Shown piece after piece: positions 22,881 to 34,950 of a stretch of 39,937 nt of DNA. Source of the DNA: Xylaria sp. FL1777 (taxonomy: Eukaryota; Ascomycota; Sordariomycetes; Xylariales; Xylariaceae); assembly GCA_022578965.1 (NCBI GenBank), contig MU400800.1, positions 1 through 39,937 on the forward strand, in the 5' to 3' direction. The position numbers and the translations under genes are program-made. The notes below the pieces were generated by a model that made no database searches, was not told the DNA's origin, and saw only the letters and a list, made by a program, of their open reading frames with translations. The first letter of the stretch is position 1; each line of letters opens with the position of its first letter.

Positions 22881-23052
22881 TATTAAAATAACTAGTTATT
22901 AGTTGCAATTTTTATATATAATATGTATAATAGGTTTTATATAAAGACTACTTTATGCAAAAGCTATTATATAAACTAAAGTAATTTTAATGTTAGTTTA
23001 GCTTATATGCTAGCAAAGTTCTTATATATAAAAAAAAACCTTTGCTTTATAC
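22881..23052 (+). repeat. C2 5' LTR, first segment
   Basis: It starts TATTAAAATAACTAG, equivalent to TGTTAAAATAACTAG with one G-to-A change, and runs to CTTTGCTTTATAC. The last four bases (23049-23052, ATAC) are the left target duplication of B. Confidence 0.88.
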
Positions 23053-23356
23053 TAAAGTAAAATAAAGTAGCTAAATAAGCTAACTAGCTAGTTAAAGTAA
23101 GTCTAAGCTAAGTTATATAATAAAAATAAAAGTATAAATATTGCGCTAGATTTCGAAGTATAAACTTAACGAACACGCAAAAAAAAATAGAAATTAACTA
23201 CAGTTGCTTTATTTGTATTATTAAATAGCCTTTTAATTAATCGTTTAATTTTTTAATTTATATATGGCCTAATTGCTTAAATGCGTAAGTTATAACTTAT
23301 TTCCTTGCAATTAAAGTAATATAGTAAATCTTGCGTAATTATACTGCTTTATTTTA
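23053..23356 (+). repeat. 5' LTR of element B (304 bp)
   Basis: It starts TAAAGTAAAATAAAG and ends GCTTTATTTTA; TA at both ends fits TG...CA after RIP. It aligns at equal length with 37728-38031, again mainly by transitions. Confidence 0.9.
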
Positions 23357-24484
23357 TTAGTGTTTTTAATAAAGCTAATCTTTTATTTATTATAAATAAT
23401 ACTATAAAACTAATAAACAAGCAATTTATTATTGCTAACTTATATGTTTAATTTATTTATTTATTAATTATTATACTTTTTATAAACAAAATACAATATA
23501 TTATATTTAGCTGCTTTAGTTAGCAATAAATAAAGCTTGCTTAACGTAAGTAGTTTAGTTATAATTAGCAATAAATGTTTAAGCTAACAGCTTTTAATTA
23601 TTAAAGCTTAAAACAAACATATAAAAATGTTAAACTGTTTTTTTTGATTTAGTTTATAAAGCGCTTTTATTTCTTTTAATAAAACAATAATTAAATGTTA
23701 AAATGCTAGCACGATTTTTAAAATAGTGCAGCTAAAAAACTGTTTATTAGAAACCCTTAAAAAGCTAAAAAAAAGGAATTTTTGCTAAAAAGCTAATACT
23801 TTACAAAAAAAAAAGCATAATTACTTTTATATAAGCAAAAAAAAACAAAAAACAAGCCTAAAAAAAAATAAAAGTTGCTAAAACTTCTAAAAGCTATAAT
23901 ATAAGCAAATCTAACGTTTATTTATATTAAATAAGTTTAAGTTTATGTGTTAATATATAAAGCTATTAATAATTAAAAATATACTTTGTTTTTTAAGCTA
24001 ATATAATTTTTTATTAAGAAATAAAAAGCAAGGTTTTTTAGGTATAAGCTAGCTATTGCTTAAAGACTTTATGCAAAATACAACTATTACTTTTTTATAG
24101 CACTTATTATTAAATAAAAAAGCTTTAAAAAAAAGAAAAAAGCATATTACTTTTACAAGTAAAAAGCTATAAAAAAATAAAGCTTATTTAATAAAACTTA
24201 CGTAAAGCAAAGCAAGCTAAACTAAAAAACAAAGAAACTAAACGCTATAAAGTATACAAAAAAATAAAAGCGCATAAAAAACAAAGATATAAAAGCATTT
24301 AAAAAAAAACTCGAAAAGCTATAAAAAATAAGCTAGCAGTTTTTATAAACGCAAACAAAAAAAATCGTTAGGTTTTTTAAAAAAGAAGTCCAAAAAAACA
24401 GCACAAAAAAACTTAAATACTTAAAATACTCAAAAACTTTTAGCACTTTATACCTTTTTTTTTTTTAAACTTACATTTTTATTT
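23357..24484 (+). other. Leader of element B
   Basis: No recognised coding motif; the plus strand turns strongly A-rich after 23.7 kb. The bases following the LTR (TTAGTGTTTTTAATAAAGC) are where a primer binding site should be, but no tRNA match can be claimed. Confidence 0.4.
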
Positions 24485-24553
24485 AGCTTACTTTTATTAT
24501 TTTTTATAGCTTACTTTTATTATTTTTTGTAGCTTACTTTTTTTATTACTTTT
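24485..24553. repeat. 23-bp minisatellite, three copies
   Basis: The unit AGCTTACTTTTATTATTTTT plus three bases starts at 24485, 24508 and 24531. The first two copies are nearly identical and the third is diverged. It lies in the B leader, in a T-rich patch amid A-rich sequence. Confidence 0.8.
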
Positions 24554-24699
24554 ATATAAACTTTACTTTAATTTATTATATAGCTTAAAAGTTTAAAAAC
24601 TATAGCTTAGTTAAGTAATCTAGCTATAAAAAATTATTAAATCTTTTTATTTTAATATATAAAAAACATTAAAACTACTTATAAATAAAAAAAATAAAA

Positions 24700-26100
24700 A
24701 TAACTAGCTTATTATTTTTAAAAGGTATTAAAGCAACCTTATTTAATTTAAGCTATTTTAATAATAAGCATAATGCTAAAATTAAGCTGTTATTTATACT
24801 TTTTAACTTAAGGTTAAACTAGCATTTGCTATTTAATAAGTTAAAAATAAACAAATAGCTAAACAATCTAAATGCTTTTTTTTACGCAAAGCGTTTTAAA
24901 AACATTAATAAAATTAAACAAGTCTTTATTTATTATAATACTTTTTAAACAAAAAGAATAGTAAAAATAATACTAAAAAATTATTTATTATAAACTAAAG
25001 CTTATAAACTGCTTAAGCAAAAATTTAAGCTTTAAAACTTTAAGCAAAATAAGTTTATTATTGCTATATTGCAAAATTTTAAAGCTTGTTTAAAAGCTAT
25101 ATATTTTACTAATTTTAAAACTTATTTCTTTTAGCATTAAATGTATACTAAAAATATTAAAGCCTAAAAAAATTACTACTTTAATTTTTAATTTACTTAA
25201 AGTTTGCTTAAAAAGCTAAATTAAAATACTATTAATAAAATAATAAAGTTTTTTAAAAAGTTATATAATAACTTAAACAAAATGTTTTATAAAAACTTTT
25301 ATAAAACATTAAACAACTAAATTAATAAAGAGTTCAAGCTAAATTTTTACTTTAAAAAAATAAAAAAAGCACACAAAGCATAAAAAAAAGTTAATTATTT
25401 ATATAATTATAATTTTAACAAGCTTTTATATACTGTTATTAATGCTATTAAGCTAGCTATTAATATAACTATATTAGCTACTAAAATAATTATTATTAAA
25501 AAACAACAAATAAAATTAGCTTAACATTTTGCTTATAATTAAAATATAAATAATATTACTAAGCAAATATAGCAATTAAAATTAAAACAAAGAAATGTAG
25601 CAATTATAAAAAAAAAACTAAAAAAAATGCTAAAAAAACTACAAAATTAATATGTTTAGCTAGTTAATTAAAAACTATAAGCACTATAATATTATAAAAT
25701 TAATATAAACTTATTAAAAGAGCAAATGTTTAGTATTAATGTTATAACTTTTAAATATTTATAAAAAAGTAAATATAACTTTAAAAAACAAAAATAAAGC
25801 AAACAATTGTTTAATTCTTTATAACAAATAAAATTAAATAATCTTTATTTAGCAAAAAAAACTATTTGTTAAAAATGTAGCATAAATAATTATTATGTTT
25901 ATAAGTATAGCTTTGTTTATAAATTAAAAAAAGAAAACATTATATATTAAAACTTTAAATAGTGCTTAAAAAAGCCAAAATTTTCTGCAAGCTTTAAATA
26001 TATAAAGGTTTTCTTTAAAGTCATAAAAATTAGCAAAAATAAAAAAAGAATTCTTAATGCTGTAATAAAATAAATATATAACTTTATTTTAGGCAATAAT
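24700..26100 (+). pseudogene. Degenerate gag of element B with zinc knuckle
   Basis: Plus-frame translation through stops is Lys/Asn-rich with a gag-like length. Its anchor is at 25867-25908: Cys, stop, Lys, Cys, SINN, Tyr, YVYK, Tyr. Taking Tyr (TAT) as RIP products of His (CAT) and Cys (TGT), the spacing is exactly C-x2-C-x4-H-x4-C, the retroviral-type zinc knuckle that binds RNA. It lies 2.5 kb after the 5' LTR and about 3 kb before RT. The N-terminal gag core was not recognised, so the start is approximate. Confidence 0.65.
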
Positions 26101-29000
26101 AAACCGTTTAAGCAAAAAGCTTATTATTAACTGCGAAAAAAAAACCTTATTTTAAATAATAAAGATTTAAATGCTAAAATAAAAAGCAAACAAAAAAGTT
26201 AAAAAAAAAAAAACTTTATTAGCTAAATAATAAGCAACTAAACTAATTTTTAAATAAAAAAACTAATAATTAAACTAGTACGCTTTATAAAATAAAACTA
26301 GCAAAAGTTTATAATATTAAAAAAAATAACTTAATAAACAGCAAACTAAATAATAGCTTTATTACAACTAATTAAAACTTTATATAAAGCACTTTTTATA
26401 ATATAAATAGCACTAAAGTTTTATAAAGCTATATATTAAGCAGAAAAATTAGCATAAATATGTTTTAAGCTAATTATTATAAACTTTTAACTAAAAAAGC
26501 TGCCTTTTATTAAACAAAAAATAAAAAAAAACCTAAAAAATAAAAAAAAAAGCCTTTTATAAATTAAACAATCAAGAAAATTTATTTAAATAACAATAAG
26601 TTTTTTACTTAGCTTAATACTAAAAATATATAAATAAACAATAATTTTTATAAGCAAAGTACTTTATTAAAACTAAAAAGTTTTAATTGTTAAAAGCTTT
26701 AAAAAATCTAAAGAATAAAACCTACAAAAAAAAGCTTGAAATTTAAAAAAATGTAAGCTAAAAAGTCCAAAAATTTCTTAAATAAAAAAACAAATATTAC
26801 TTTTAAAAATCTTATACTAAAAGTTCTAAAATATTTTAATGTTTTTATTTAAATAATTGCTTAAATAAAAGCTAAGTTATATTTTAAAGCAGCAAAAGTA
26901 CTTAAACTAATGCTAAAAACAATATTACTACTTTTAAATAACCTTAGCAAAAGTTTAAGTTAGCAAATTAAATTAAATATATTATAACTTATTTTAGAAA
27001 AAAAAAGCAATAAATTAAAATATAAAGCCTAACTAAAAACTCTATTGCAAGAAATTTTAACTTAAATAAACATAAAAAATGCTTTTTTTTATAAAAGCAT
27101 AAACTTTTTAAAAAATAACATAAAATTTTAATAACTAACAGTTAAAAAAGCACAAAAAAGTTCTTAACTAGTATTATAATTAGCTAATTAGCTTAATAAG
27201 CATAAATTATTAAGTAGTATTTATAAAACTAGCTTTTTATTAAACTATTTAGTAGCATAAATAAATAAAAAAATAAAATATAATAGTTTTATTATATATA
27301 CTTATATGTTTTAATTTAGCTTTATAGCTGCTTTTTTAAATAAATAATATTATAAAATAATAAAAGTTCTTTGCAATTAAAACTAATAAAATAATTAAAT
27401 AATGTTATTTTTTGCTTATATTGCTTTAAATCTTTAAACGTTAAAAAACAAGCTAAAGTTTAATAAAATGCTTTTTAAAATTTTAAACTAATATAATACT
27501 ATATATTTATTATTTAGAAATAACTTAAAAAAGCAAAAGTTATTAATTGTTATACTTATGCTGCCTTTAAAAAAGGTAATATTTTTAATTAAACTTTAGC
27601 TTTGTGCTAATTTTACGCTAATAGCGCTAAAAAGAAAAAAAAGGCCTAAAAAGCTAACATAGCTAACATTAATAGTTCTAAAAAGCGCTAATTAAACTTT
27701 TAACCCTTTTAAAATAAAGATTTATAAAAAGTATAACAATTATACTAATAATAATAGTTTAAACTTATTTAAAAAAACATTAAAGTATAGATTTTATAAT
27801 AAAAAAAACTTAAGCTTAACAAATTATTTTAACTAAAAATATTTAAGCTTTTTAAATTTATGCTTTATATTAGCCTTGCTACTAAAATTACAAAGTATTT
27901 TAGCTATATCTTTAAGCATTACAAAGCTAAAAAAATATATATAGCCTTGCTTAAAGCTTACTATAAAAATAAAAAATAAAATCTACAAAAGAAATATTAT
28001 TAGAATTATTAATTCTAAAGCATAATTTAGCATTATTGTAAACTTATTTGTTAATAAAAATAGCTTTGCTATTAAAAATACAAATATAACCTAAAAAAAA
28101 TTTAACCGAACTAATAATTTAATTAAATGCATAAAATGCTTAAAAACTACTATTTAAATAAATAAAAAGTTGCTACTTTTTCTGCTATATATAATTAGCA
28201 AAAAACAGGCTATTTACTTTTTATTATTAAAAATAAACTTTATTATAAAGTTTTAAATAAGTTTATATTTTTAGGGCCCTTATATAATAGCTAGTATAAT
28301 ACTTAAAACAAGCTAAATTATTATACTAATAATAAAACATATTAAAGAACTAAGTTTAAAAGCTTAAAAACGTTAGCAACTAAAAAACTAATATATATTT
28401 GCTAAACTACTAGTTTAGCAAATAAGCTACAAAAAGCACAAGAATACTGGACTTTAAATAAGAAATCTAATAATTAGCAAAAAAAAGCAAAGAAAAAATT
28501 AAAAAAACACAGTTTAAAAAAATATATAAATGCAAACTTTTAAAAAAATCAAAACTTATATAATAATATAACGTTAGCAGCTTTTTTAATTTTTTTTACA
28601 TAAAATATCGAACTTTTTAAAAATCTAAAAATACAAAACAATAAAAAAGTCTGCGTTATTTTTAATAATAATTAATTACTTAAAATACTTTTAATTATAA
28701 TAAAAAAAACGCTAAAGCAAAAAAATATTAAAAGATTAACAATTGTAAAAACTAAAAATCCTGCATATAAATCAAAAAATAAATATAACTTAATTATAAC
28801 TTTAACTTAAGCACTATTAACTTTTTAAGCTTTAAAAACTAATAAATTAATAAAAAGTAAAACAATAATTTTAAATATAATATATAAAACAAAAAATAAA
28901 AAGATCTATCTTAAAAATAACGTGCTATTTAATAGCACTGTTTTACTTAGATTTTATAAATAAAAAAAGCAAGCTTTAAAAAAAACAAGCTATTACTTAA
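26101..29000 (+). other. Unassigned A-rich coding-like segment of B between gag and RT
   Basis: About 2.9 kb with uniform plus-strand A-skew and protein-like text interrupted by stops, for example around 28060-28700. The protease must be in here, but no DTG/DSG motif is discernible. The length exceeds what a protease needs, so an additional domain or ORF is possible. I recognise no family. Confidence 0.45.
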
Positions 29001-29960
29001 AAAATCTTATGTTATTTTAATAAAATAGTATTTATTAAAACATATATTTATATTTTAGCACTACTTTTAAAAGCATTTAATTAACTATTAAATAACTAGC
29101 TGTTTTTTTAAAAAAGCTTTGTACAACTAATTTTATTTAGCAAAAAGCAGTATTACTAACCAAAATATAGTATTGCAAAAAAATAGCACTTTTTTAAAAC
29201 TTTTTTAAAATAAGAAAAATATATAACAAGATTTTTTCTTTTTATAAAATTAAAACAGTTCTTTATAAAGCATAGCAAGTTTATAGTATTTCAATTTTTA
29301 AACCTTTAAAAAACATTATTATAAAGGTTTTAAAAACTTAACTTAAGCATAACGTTTTTAAAAAAGCTTACAGTTTGTATTGTAACGCTTAGTTTTTAAT
29401 GCAAAAAAAAAGTAAAAAAGTTTAATTAATTAATTTAGCTATAAAAATAAACATAGTTATTATATATAATGCTAATCTTTCTTAAAGCTATAATAAGTTC
29501 TTTAAAAAGTTTGTAATATATAAAGTAATTTCTGTAGTTAATTTATTTTTAAAATACGATTAAATATTACTTTTTATTTTTAGCTAAGCAATAACTGCTT
29601 TTTTTATACTAATAAGCTTTTTTTAAATAACTACTTTTCTATAAAAAGCAATAAATTTAGTAGCTTAATTTCTAAAAGTACTATTAAAGGTTTTATATAA
29701 TATATTACTAATAAAATGCAAACTTTTTTTTAATAATATAATAATTAAAAAACTTATTACTAAATATAATAATTATAAAGTTGCCTTAAAAATTAAGCAG
29801 TTTATATTAAAGCATTTTAAAAATCTTAATGCTATGCTGCTTAATTTTAAGCTAGCTAAAATTATAGCTAGCGCACTTAAAAGCAAATAAACAAAACGAA
29901 CAACTAAAATAGTTAGCTATATATATAGCACTAATAGTAAAAGCTTAATAAAAGCAAAAG
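29001..29960 (+). pseudogene. Degenerate gypsy reverse transcriptase of B
   Basis: The palm reads KLFFNNIIIKKLITKYNNYK from 29720, with Asn-Asn at 29732-29737; fungal relatives have a PFLDDVxVKGP-x-TKYN-x-E segment. It is followed by VALKIKQFILKHFKNLNAML and NFKLAKIIASALKSK, matching VAPGIRRFVLEHIxNLDxVLxxLERAGLTISGEKS. Before the palm, ITAFFILISFF-x-ITTFL fits the Y-T-A-F-x-T-x-x-G-L-x-x-x-T-x-L-P segment. This RT subtype differs from that of elements A and D1. The N-terminal boundary is uncertain. Confidence 0.85.
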
Positions 29961-30700
29961 TAATAAAAATTCTTAAATAAAAAACTTGCAAAAATATTAT
30001 AAAAATACAGTTTTTTTTAAAAATAATAGTATATTACTAAATATAAATATAGAAGTATGCTATAATTGCAAAACTATTAACGGTTTTATTACGGAAAAAT
30101 AAGCTGTTTTGCTTTAAAAAACTGCAAAAAAAAACTATAAAAAAGCTTTAAAAAGCTATTATAATAGCTTTTATTTTTATTACTTTTAATTATACAAAAA
30201 AACTCATTTAGCTAAAAATAAATGTTTTTAAAACTAGCTAAAGCGCTATTTTATGCTAAAAAATTAATAAAGCTATTAAACTAGCAAAATATAAGTTTAA
30301 AACATAAAAAAGCCTTAAAAAAAAATATAATGCTATAAAGCTAAAAAAGCTCGCTATTATTAAAACTTTTTAAAAATTACAAAACTATTTTTATAAAATT
30401 ATGTTTTATTTAAAAATTAATACAAAAGTTCTTATAGCATAGCTAAATAATAGATTTTTAGTATTACTAAATGCTTAATTAACAAAATAAATAGCATATA
30501 TAAAAACCTTCGATTTTATACTTTATTATATACTAAAAAAAAAACATATAGCTACTAATAAGCTTTTTAAAAAACCTTTTAAGCTATTAAATAAGTTAAA
30601 TAATTATTAAAAAAAAATATAAAAAATTTTATTAATCTTTAACTATATATAATAGCTATTATTATTACATATAAAAAATTAAGCGATTAACTAATTAAAA
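29961..30700 (+). pseudogene. Degenerate connection/RNase H of B
   Basis: The frame continues from RT with VIKIL (for K-V-x-K-I), then YAIIAKLLTVLLRKNKLFCF, matching F-a-x-I-A-x-P-L-Y-x-L-L-R-K-x-x-x-F-x-W. IIIAFIFITFNY follows, matching L-x-x-A-P-x-L-x-x-L-D-Y. Later, KYNAIKLKKLAIIKTFK matches the fungal Y-D-A-x-K-x-E-x-R-x-x-x-x-A-L-K-K-x-R segment of RNase H. Register is kept across several hundred bases. The domain would remove RNA from the hybrid during cDNA synthesis. Confidence 0.8.
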
Positions 30701-30799
30701 GCTTAGTATACTAAAAAACAAAACTTTTATTATACTTAAAAAAAGATTAAAGCAAAAAAAGCAAACAAATTGTTAAGTATTTTGTTTTTAAGCAAGTTT

Positions 30800-32080
30800 T
30801 AAAAAAACTTACAACAAAAAAAAAGCAAAGTTACTTTAGAAAAAAAGCCTTTAAATTTTTTGTTAACAAGTTCATTCTTTAAAAAAAAGCAAAGTTTAAA
30901 AAAATGCTAAAAAAAGTTATTAATAATAAAAAAACCTAAAAAGCTTTTATTAAAAAAAACTATAAAAAAATAACTTATAAAAGCCAAATATTTACAACTT
31001 AACAAATAACTTAAAAATATTACTAAAAGGGCCTTTATTAAAATATTTATATTATAATTACTAGTTGCTCTAATTACTAAAAATCTATAAATAGCAAAAA
31101 AACTAAAAAACATTGTTTTAATTACTTTTTAAATCTTTTAGTTTTCTAGGTTATAAATATATAAACTATATTATTAAACAATAAATTTAAAGCTATTATA
31201 AAAGCAAAATGCAAAATAATAATTTATTTAAAAGCTAAACTTTTAAAACACGTAGATTTTCTAAAAATACTTAAATTTATTAAAAAAAAAATCGTGTTTT
31301 AACATAAAATCCTTATAAAAATTAAGTATAACAATAGCTCTAAATTTAAAAAAGAAATAAAAAACGTAATAAATACTTTAAGCTATAAAATAAACTATAG
31401 TTTAGCTTACTATTCTTAAGCTTAAAGCTTCGTTAAAAAAAGCCATAAGCTAATAAAAAAAAGCTTTATATAAGTAATAAATAAAACCAAAAAAAATTAG
31501 CTAAAATATTTAAACTTAATAATATAAGCAAATTGCACTTTTATACGTTATTATAGCTACAGCTTATATAAACTAATATATAAAAAAATACTAATTCTGC
31601 TAATAAAAAATATAATACTAATATAAAAAGTAATTAAGTAATAAAATATTGCTTTTTATAAAGATTTTATTAAAGCTAAAGTTAAGCAGCTAAAATACTA
31701 TAACTAAAATATTATAAAAGTTAAAGCAATTATAACCAAGAAAAAAAAATTAGCTATAAAAGCTAAATCTTAAAAAAACGCCTATAAAATTAAATAACTA
31801 CTTAAAAAAAGCTTTTTTGTTCTTTTTTATAATATTATACTTTTAATAAATAAATCTAACAACAAAAAGCTATTATATAAATAAATTAGCCTTTATAAAA
31901 TTAAAAAAAATATTAATTATAAGCAATACTAATTAATAGAACTAACTAGCAAAAAATTAAAAAGGTTGTTTTTTTTTAAAAAATTAAAGCAATTTATATA
32001 AAATAACTAAAAGTACTAAAAACTAGAAAATCTTAACTTTAATATATAAACTACTAATATTATAGCTATTTATTAAAAAC
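30800..32080 (+). pseudogene. Degenerate integrase of element B
   Basis: The catalytic core is at about 31310-31520. It reads IKYNNSSKFKKEI, where active relatives have s-T-D-N/R-G-S-E-F-x-G-E, then SFVKKSHKLIKKSF for G-x-V-E-R-G-H-x-x-I-x-x-A. LNLIIWANCTFIRYYSYSLY follows, matching P-L-x-x-W-A-D-R-x-T-x-R-x-x-x-G-Y-S-P-Y. Catalytic Asp and Glu positions appear as Asn and Lys (GAY to AAT, GAA to AAA). A C-terminal part with VLFYNIILL...LLYKWISLYKIKK, near 31810-31910, matches the L-L-x-x-R-W-x-G-P-Y-x-I segment. Integrase would insert the cDNA. Confidence 0.85.
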
Positions 32081-32300
32081 TAAACTAAAACAATAAAGCT
32101 TTTAATAATTAAAGCTATAATAGTTAAGCTACAAAAAATAAAAAAAATATAATAAATTATAAAAGCTCTTCAAGTTTATAAAAGCTGCAGTATAACTTTT
32201 AGTACTTTAAATATCTTAAGTATTAAAAAATATAATAGCTTACTTTATTTTTTTAGCTATTATATTACAAAGCGCTTTAAAAAGTAATAACTAATAAAAG
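32081..32300 (+). other. End of B pol and transition zone
   Basis: Ser/Asn-rich protein-like text of the plus strand fades here. At about 32300 the plus strand changes from A-rich to T-rich. Confidence 0.4.
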
Positions 32301-34950
32301 CTAAAATAACAGATTTTTTCTTTTTTACTTTTTGTTTTTTTATTAATCGTTTTGTTTTCTATTTTTACTAATTATATAAGTTTATATAATTAAGTTATAA
32401 TGCATAAAACTATTTTTTTTTGCTTAAAACTAAGCGCGTTTTTTATAGCTTTTTTTTTATTAGTTTTATATTTGTTAGTTTTATAGTAGCTAGTTTATTA
32501 GCACTTTTTTTATTATTACGCTAAAAATATAAGTTTTTATTTTATTTTAACGTTTTTTAGATAATTAAGCAGCTTAGTCTTAATATAAATTATTATTGCT
32601 TTTTTTTAAAAATGCGTAAAAACAAAAAAAACAAAAATAAAAACTGCTTATTAGTTTTAACTACTTAAGTTTATTTTACTGCACTAACGCTTGCATATAA
32701 GTCTTTTTACTTTTAATTGCTTTATTACTTTTATTTAAAACTAAATAGCTTTTTTTGCTTTTAGTTTAAACTATTTAATACTTAATAAAAACTTTAAAAC
32801 TACTAAAAAGCAAAAAATACTATTATTACACTTTAAGAAATTATTAGTTTATACTTTATATGCTTAAACTATTAGTAATAACCTAAAGCTATTATTAAGC
32901 AATAATAAGCATTTAATAAAACAGCAAACGTTTAAGCAAAGTTTAAAGCAGGCTTAGCAAAAATAAAACTTTACTATAAAAAATTAAGCAGGATTATTTA
33001 ATTATATAAAGCTAAAAAAATAAAAACTAAAAAAAAAACGAAAAAAGATTTAACAATTTAATATTAATAATTTTTATTTTATATATTTTTGATTTTTTTA
33101 TTGCAGAAGTTTTATATATTTGCTTTTATAAATATTATAACTTAACTTTTTATATAATAACTATTTTTTTTTTATTTATTACGCTTAAAAAAGAATTTAT
33201 AAGCTATATAATAAAAAAAAATAATTATAAATTGTATTAAAAAGAACATTACTATATAAGCAAATTATTTAATTCTTTTATTTTATTTTACTTTATATAA
33301 CTTATTTAATTTATTTTTTTAGCTATTTTTTTAAATACTTAAGCATTATGCTAATTTTTTAAGCAATACTAAATTATTGCTTATTAATATTACTTTTAAT
33401 AAGCTAAGCAATAAAATTAGCTTAAAAAAAACGCTTTAACTTATGTTTTAATTTAGTTCTTTTTTTAGTTAAACAAACAAAAGTATTTCTAGTTAAAACT
33501 ATTTATTCTTTAAAGTTTTTAAGCATAAAATCTTTTTTAACTGCTATAGTTATTATATTAGCCTTAAGATATTTAGCTATATTACTTTTAAACTTATAAA
33601 ATAAACAGTTTTATAACTAAATAATAAACGCGCAATTAGCATATATATTAAACTTTTATTTTAAAATAATGCAGCAAAAAAAAAAAAAATAAAGCTTTAT
33701 ATACTTTTTGCTTTTAGTTATTATTAGTAACTGTTTGCAATGCTTATAAAGTATAGCATTTTATATTTTAAACAGCTATATAAACATAACTATAAGTTAG
33801 CAGAAGTTATAAAAGATCTAATATATATATTTGCTTTAAGAATTACTTTTAATTGCTTTTATATATAATAAGCAAAATTTTAAATGTTTTTATTTTTTTA
33901 CTTAATTAAAGCTAGCTTAAATATATTAATTTGTATAGTATATATAAAAAAAATTATAATTAACTTTCTATTAAATATATTTATTACTAGCGTTATTACT
34001 AAGAATTTTAATCTATAAATAGCTTAATGCTTAGTTATATAAAACAAAAAAAGTTAACTAAATAAAAAAAACAAGATTTAAGAAAAAAAAAAGTACATAT
34101 ATTTTGCTATTTATTAATAAATTTAACTTTTTAAATATTATAAGTATAACTATTTATTAATTAAACAGTATTAATTTTCTAAATATTAATTAATTGTTAT
34201 AATGCTTTTTAATTGTTTAGAACTCTATTAATAATACAAAAATTGTTCTTTAAATATTTAGTTAAGCAAGCATTAATTATGCTACTTAAAAACAAAAACT
34301 TTATAATAAAGGCGTGATTTAAGTAATTTAAAGATTTAAGCACTAAAAAAAAAAATTGCAAAAAAAATCTAAGCTTTAAAACTACTTAAAAAAAAACAAA
34401 TTAAAAAAAAAAACAAGCTTTTTTTTTATATTTACTAAAGCTTAAGTTATTTACTTTGCTATTAATAGCAATAAATATTTAAAGAAAATAAGTTATAAAT
34501 ATATTAAAAAAAAGTTAAAAAGTAACTATTTAGCTAACTAAAACTATTTTACTTGTTTATTTTTTAATTAATACTAGCATAAACATATAAAAAATAATTA
34601 TTATAAAAACATTTAGCAATTAATAATTTATTTTAGTAATAAAATAATTAATTAATAAATTAAAAATAGTATAATAAGTTTATAAAAAAAAAGTGCACTA
34701 GTTTAAAAATATATATTTTAGCTTTTTTTTTATTATATTTGCTTTATTAAACCTTTTACTTATATTTAACTTTATTATTTTATTTACTTAATAAGTTTTA
34801 ACTTTTTATATTTAGTATAAATGCTTTTAGTATTTATATTTAAAAGATTTTGCAATTATTAAAAAGTAATAACTTAAATTAGCAATTAAAAATATTAAAC
34901 TGCATAAAGCAAGCAGTATTAATATTAATACTTGCACTTTATATTTTTTA
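32301..34950 (-). other. Unassigned T-rich block in B, minus-strand coding-like text
   Basis: The A-rich strand here is the minus strand, opposite to B pol. Complement translation gives protein-like runs, the clearest at the complement of about 33200-33640 (for example ITIAVKKDFMLKNFK and NTFVCLTKKRTKLKHKLKRF). I recognise no family. It may be an antisense accessory ORF of B, or a separate element nested in B. I found no flanking repeats or target duplications to delimit it. Confidence 0.4.

Noticed and set aside
30907..31113. 68-codon minus-strand open stretch
   Set aside because: It is antisense to the degenerate integrase of element B. Its Phe/Ile/Leu-rich composition is the expected shadow of Lys/Asn-rich coding text.
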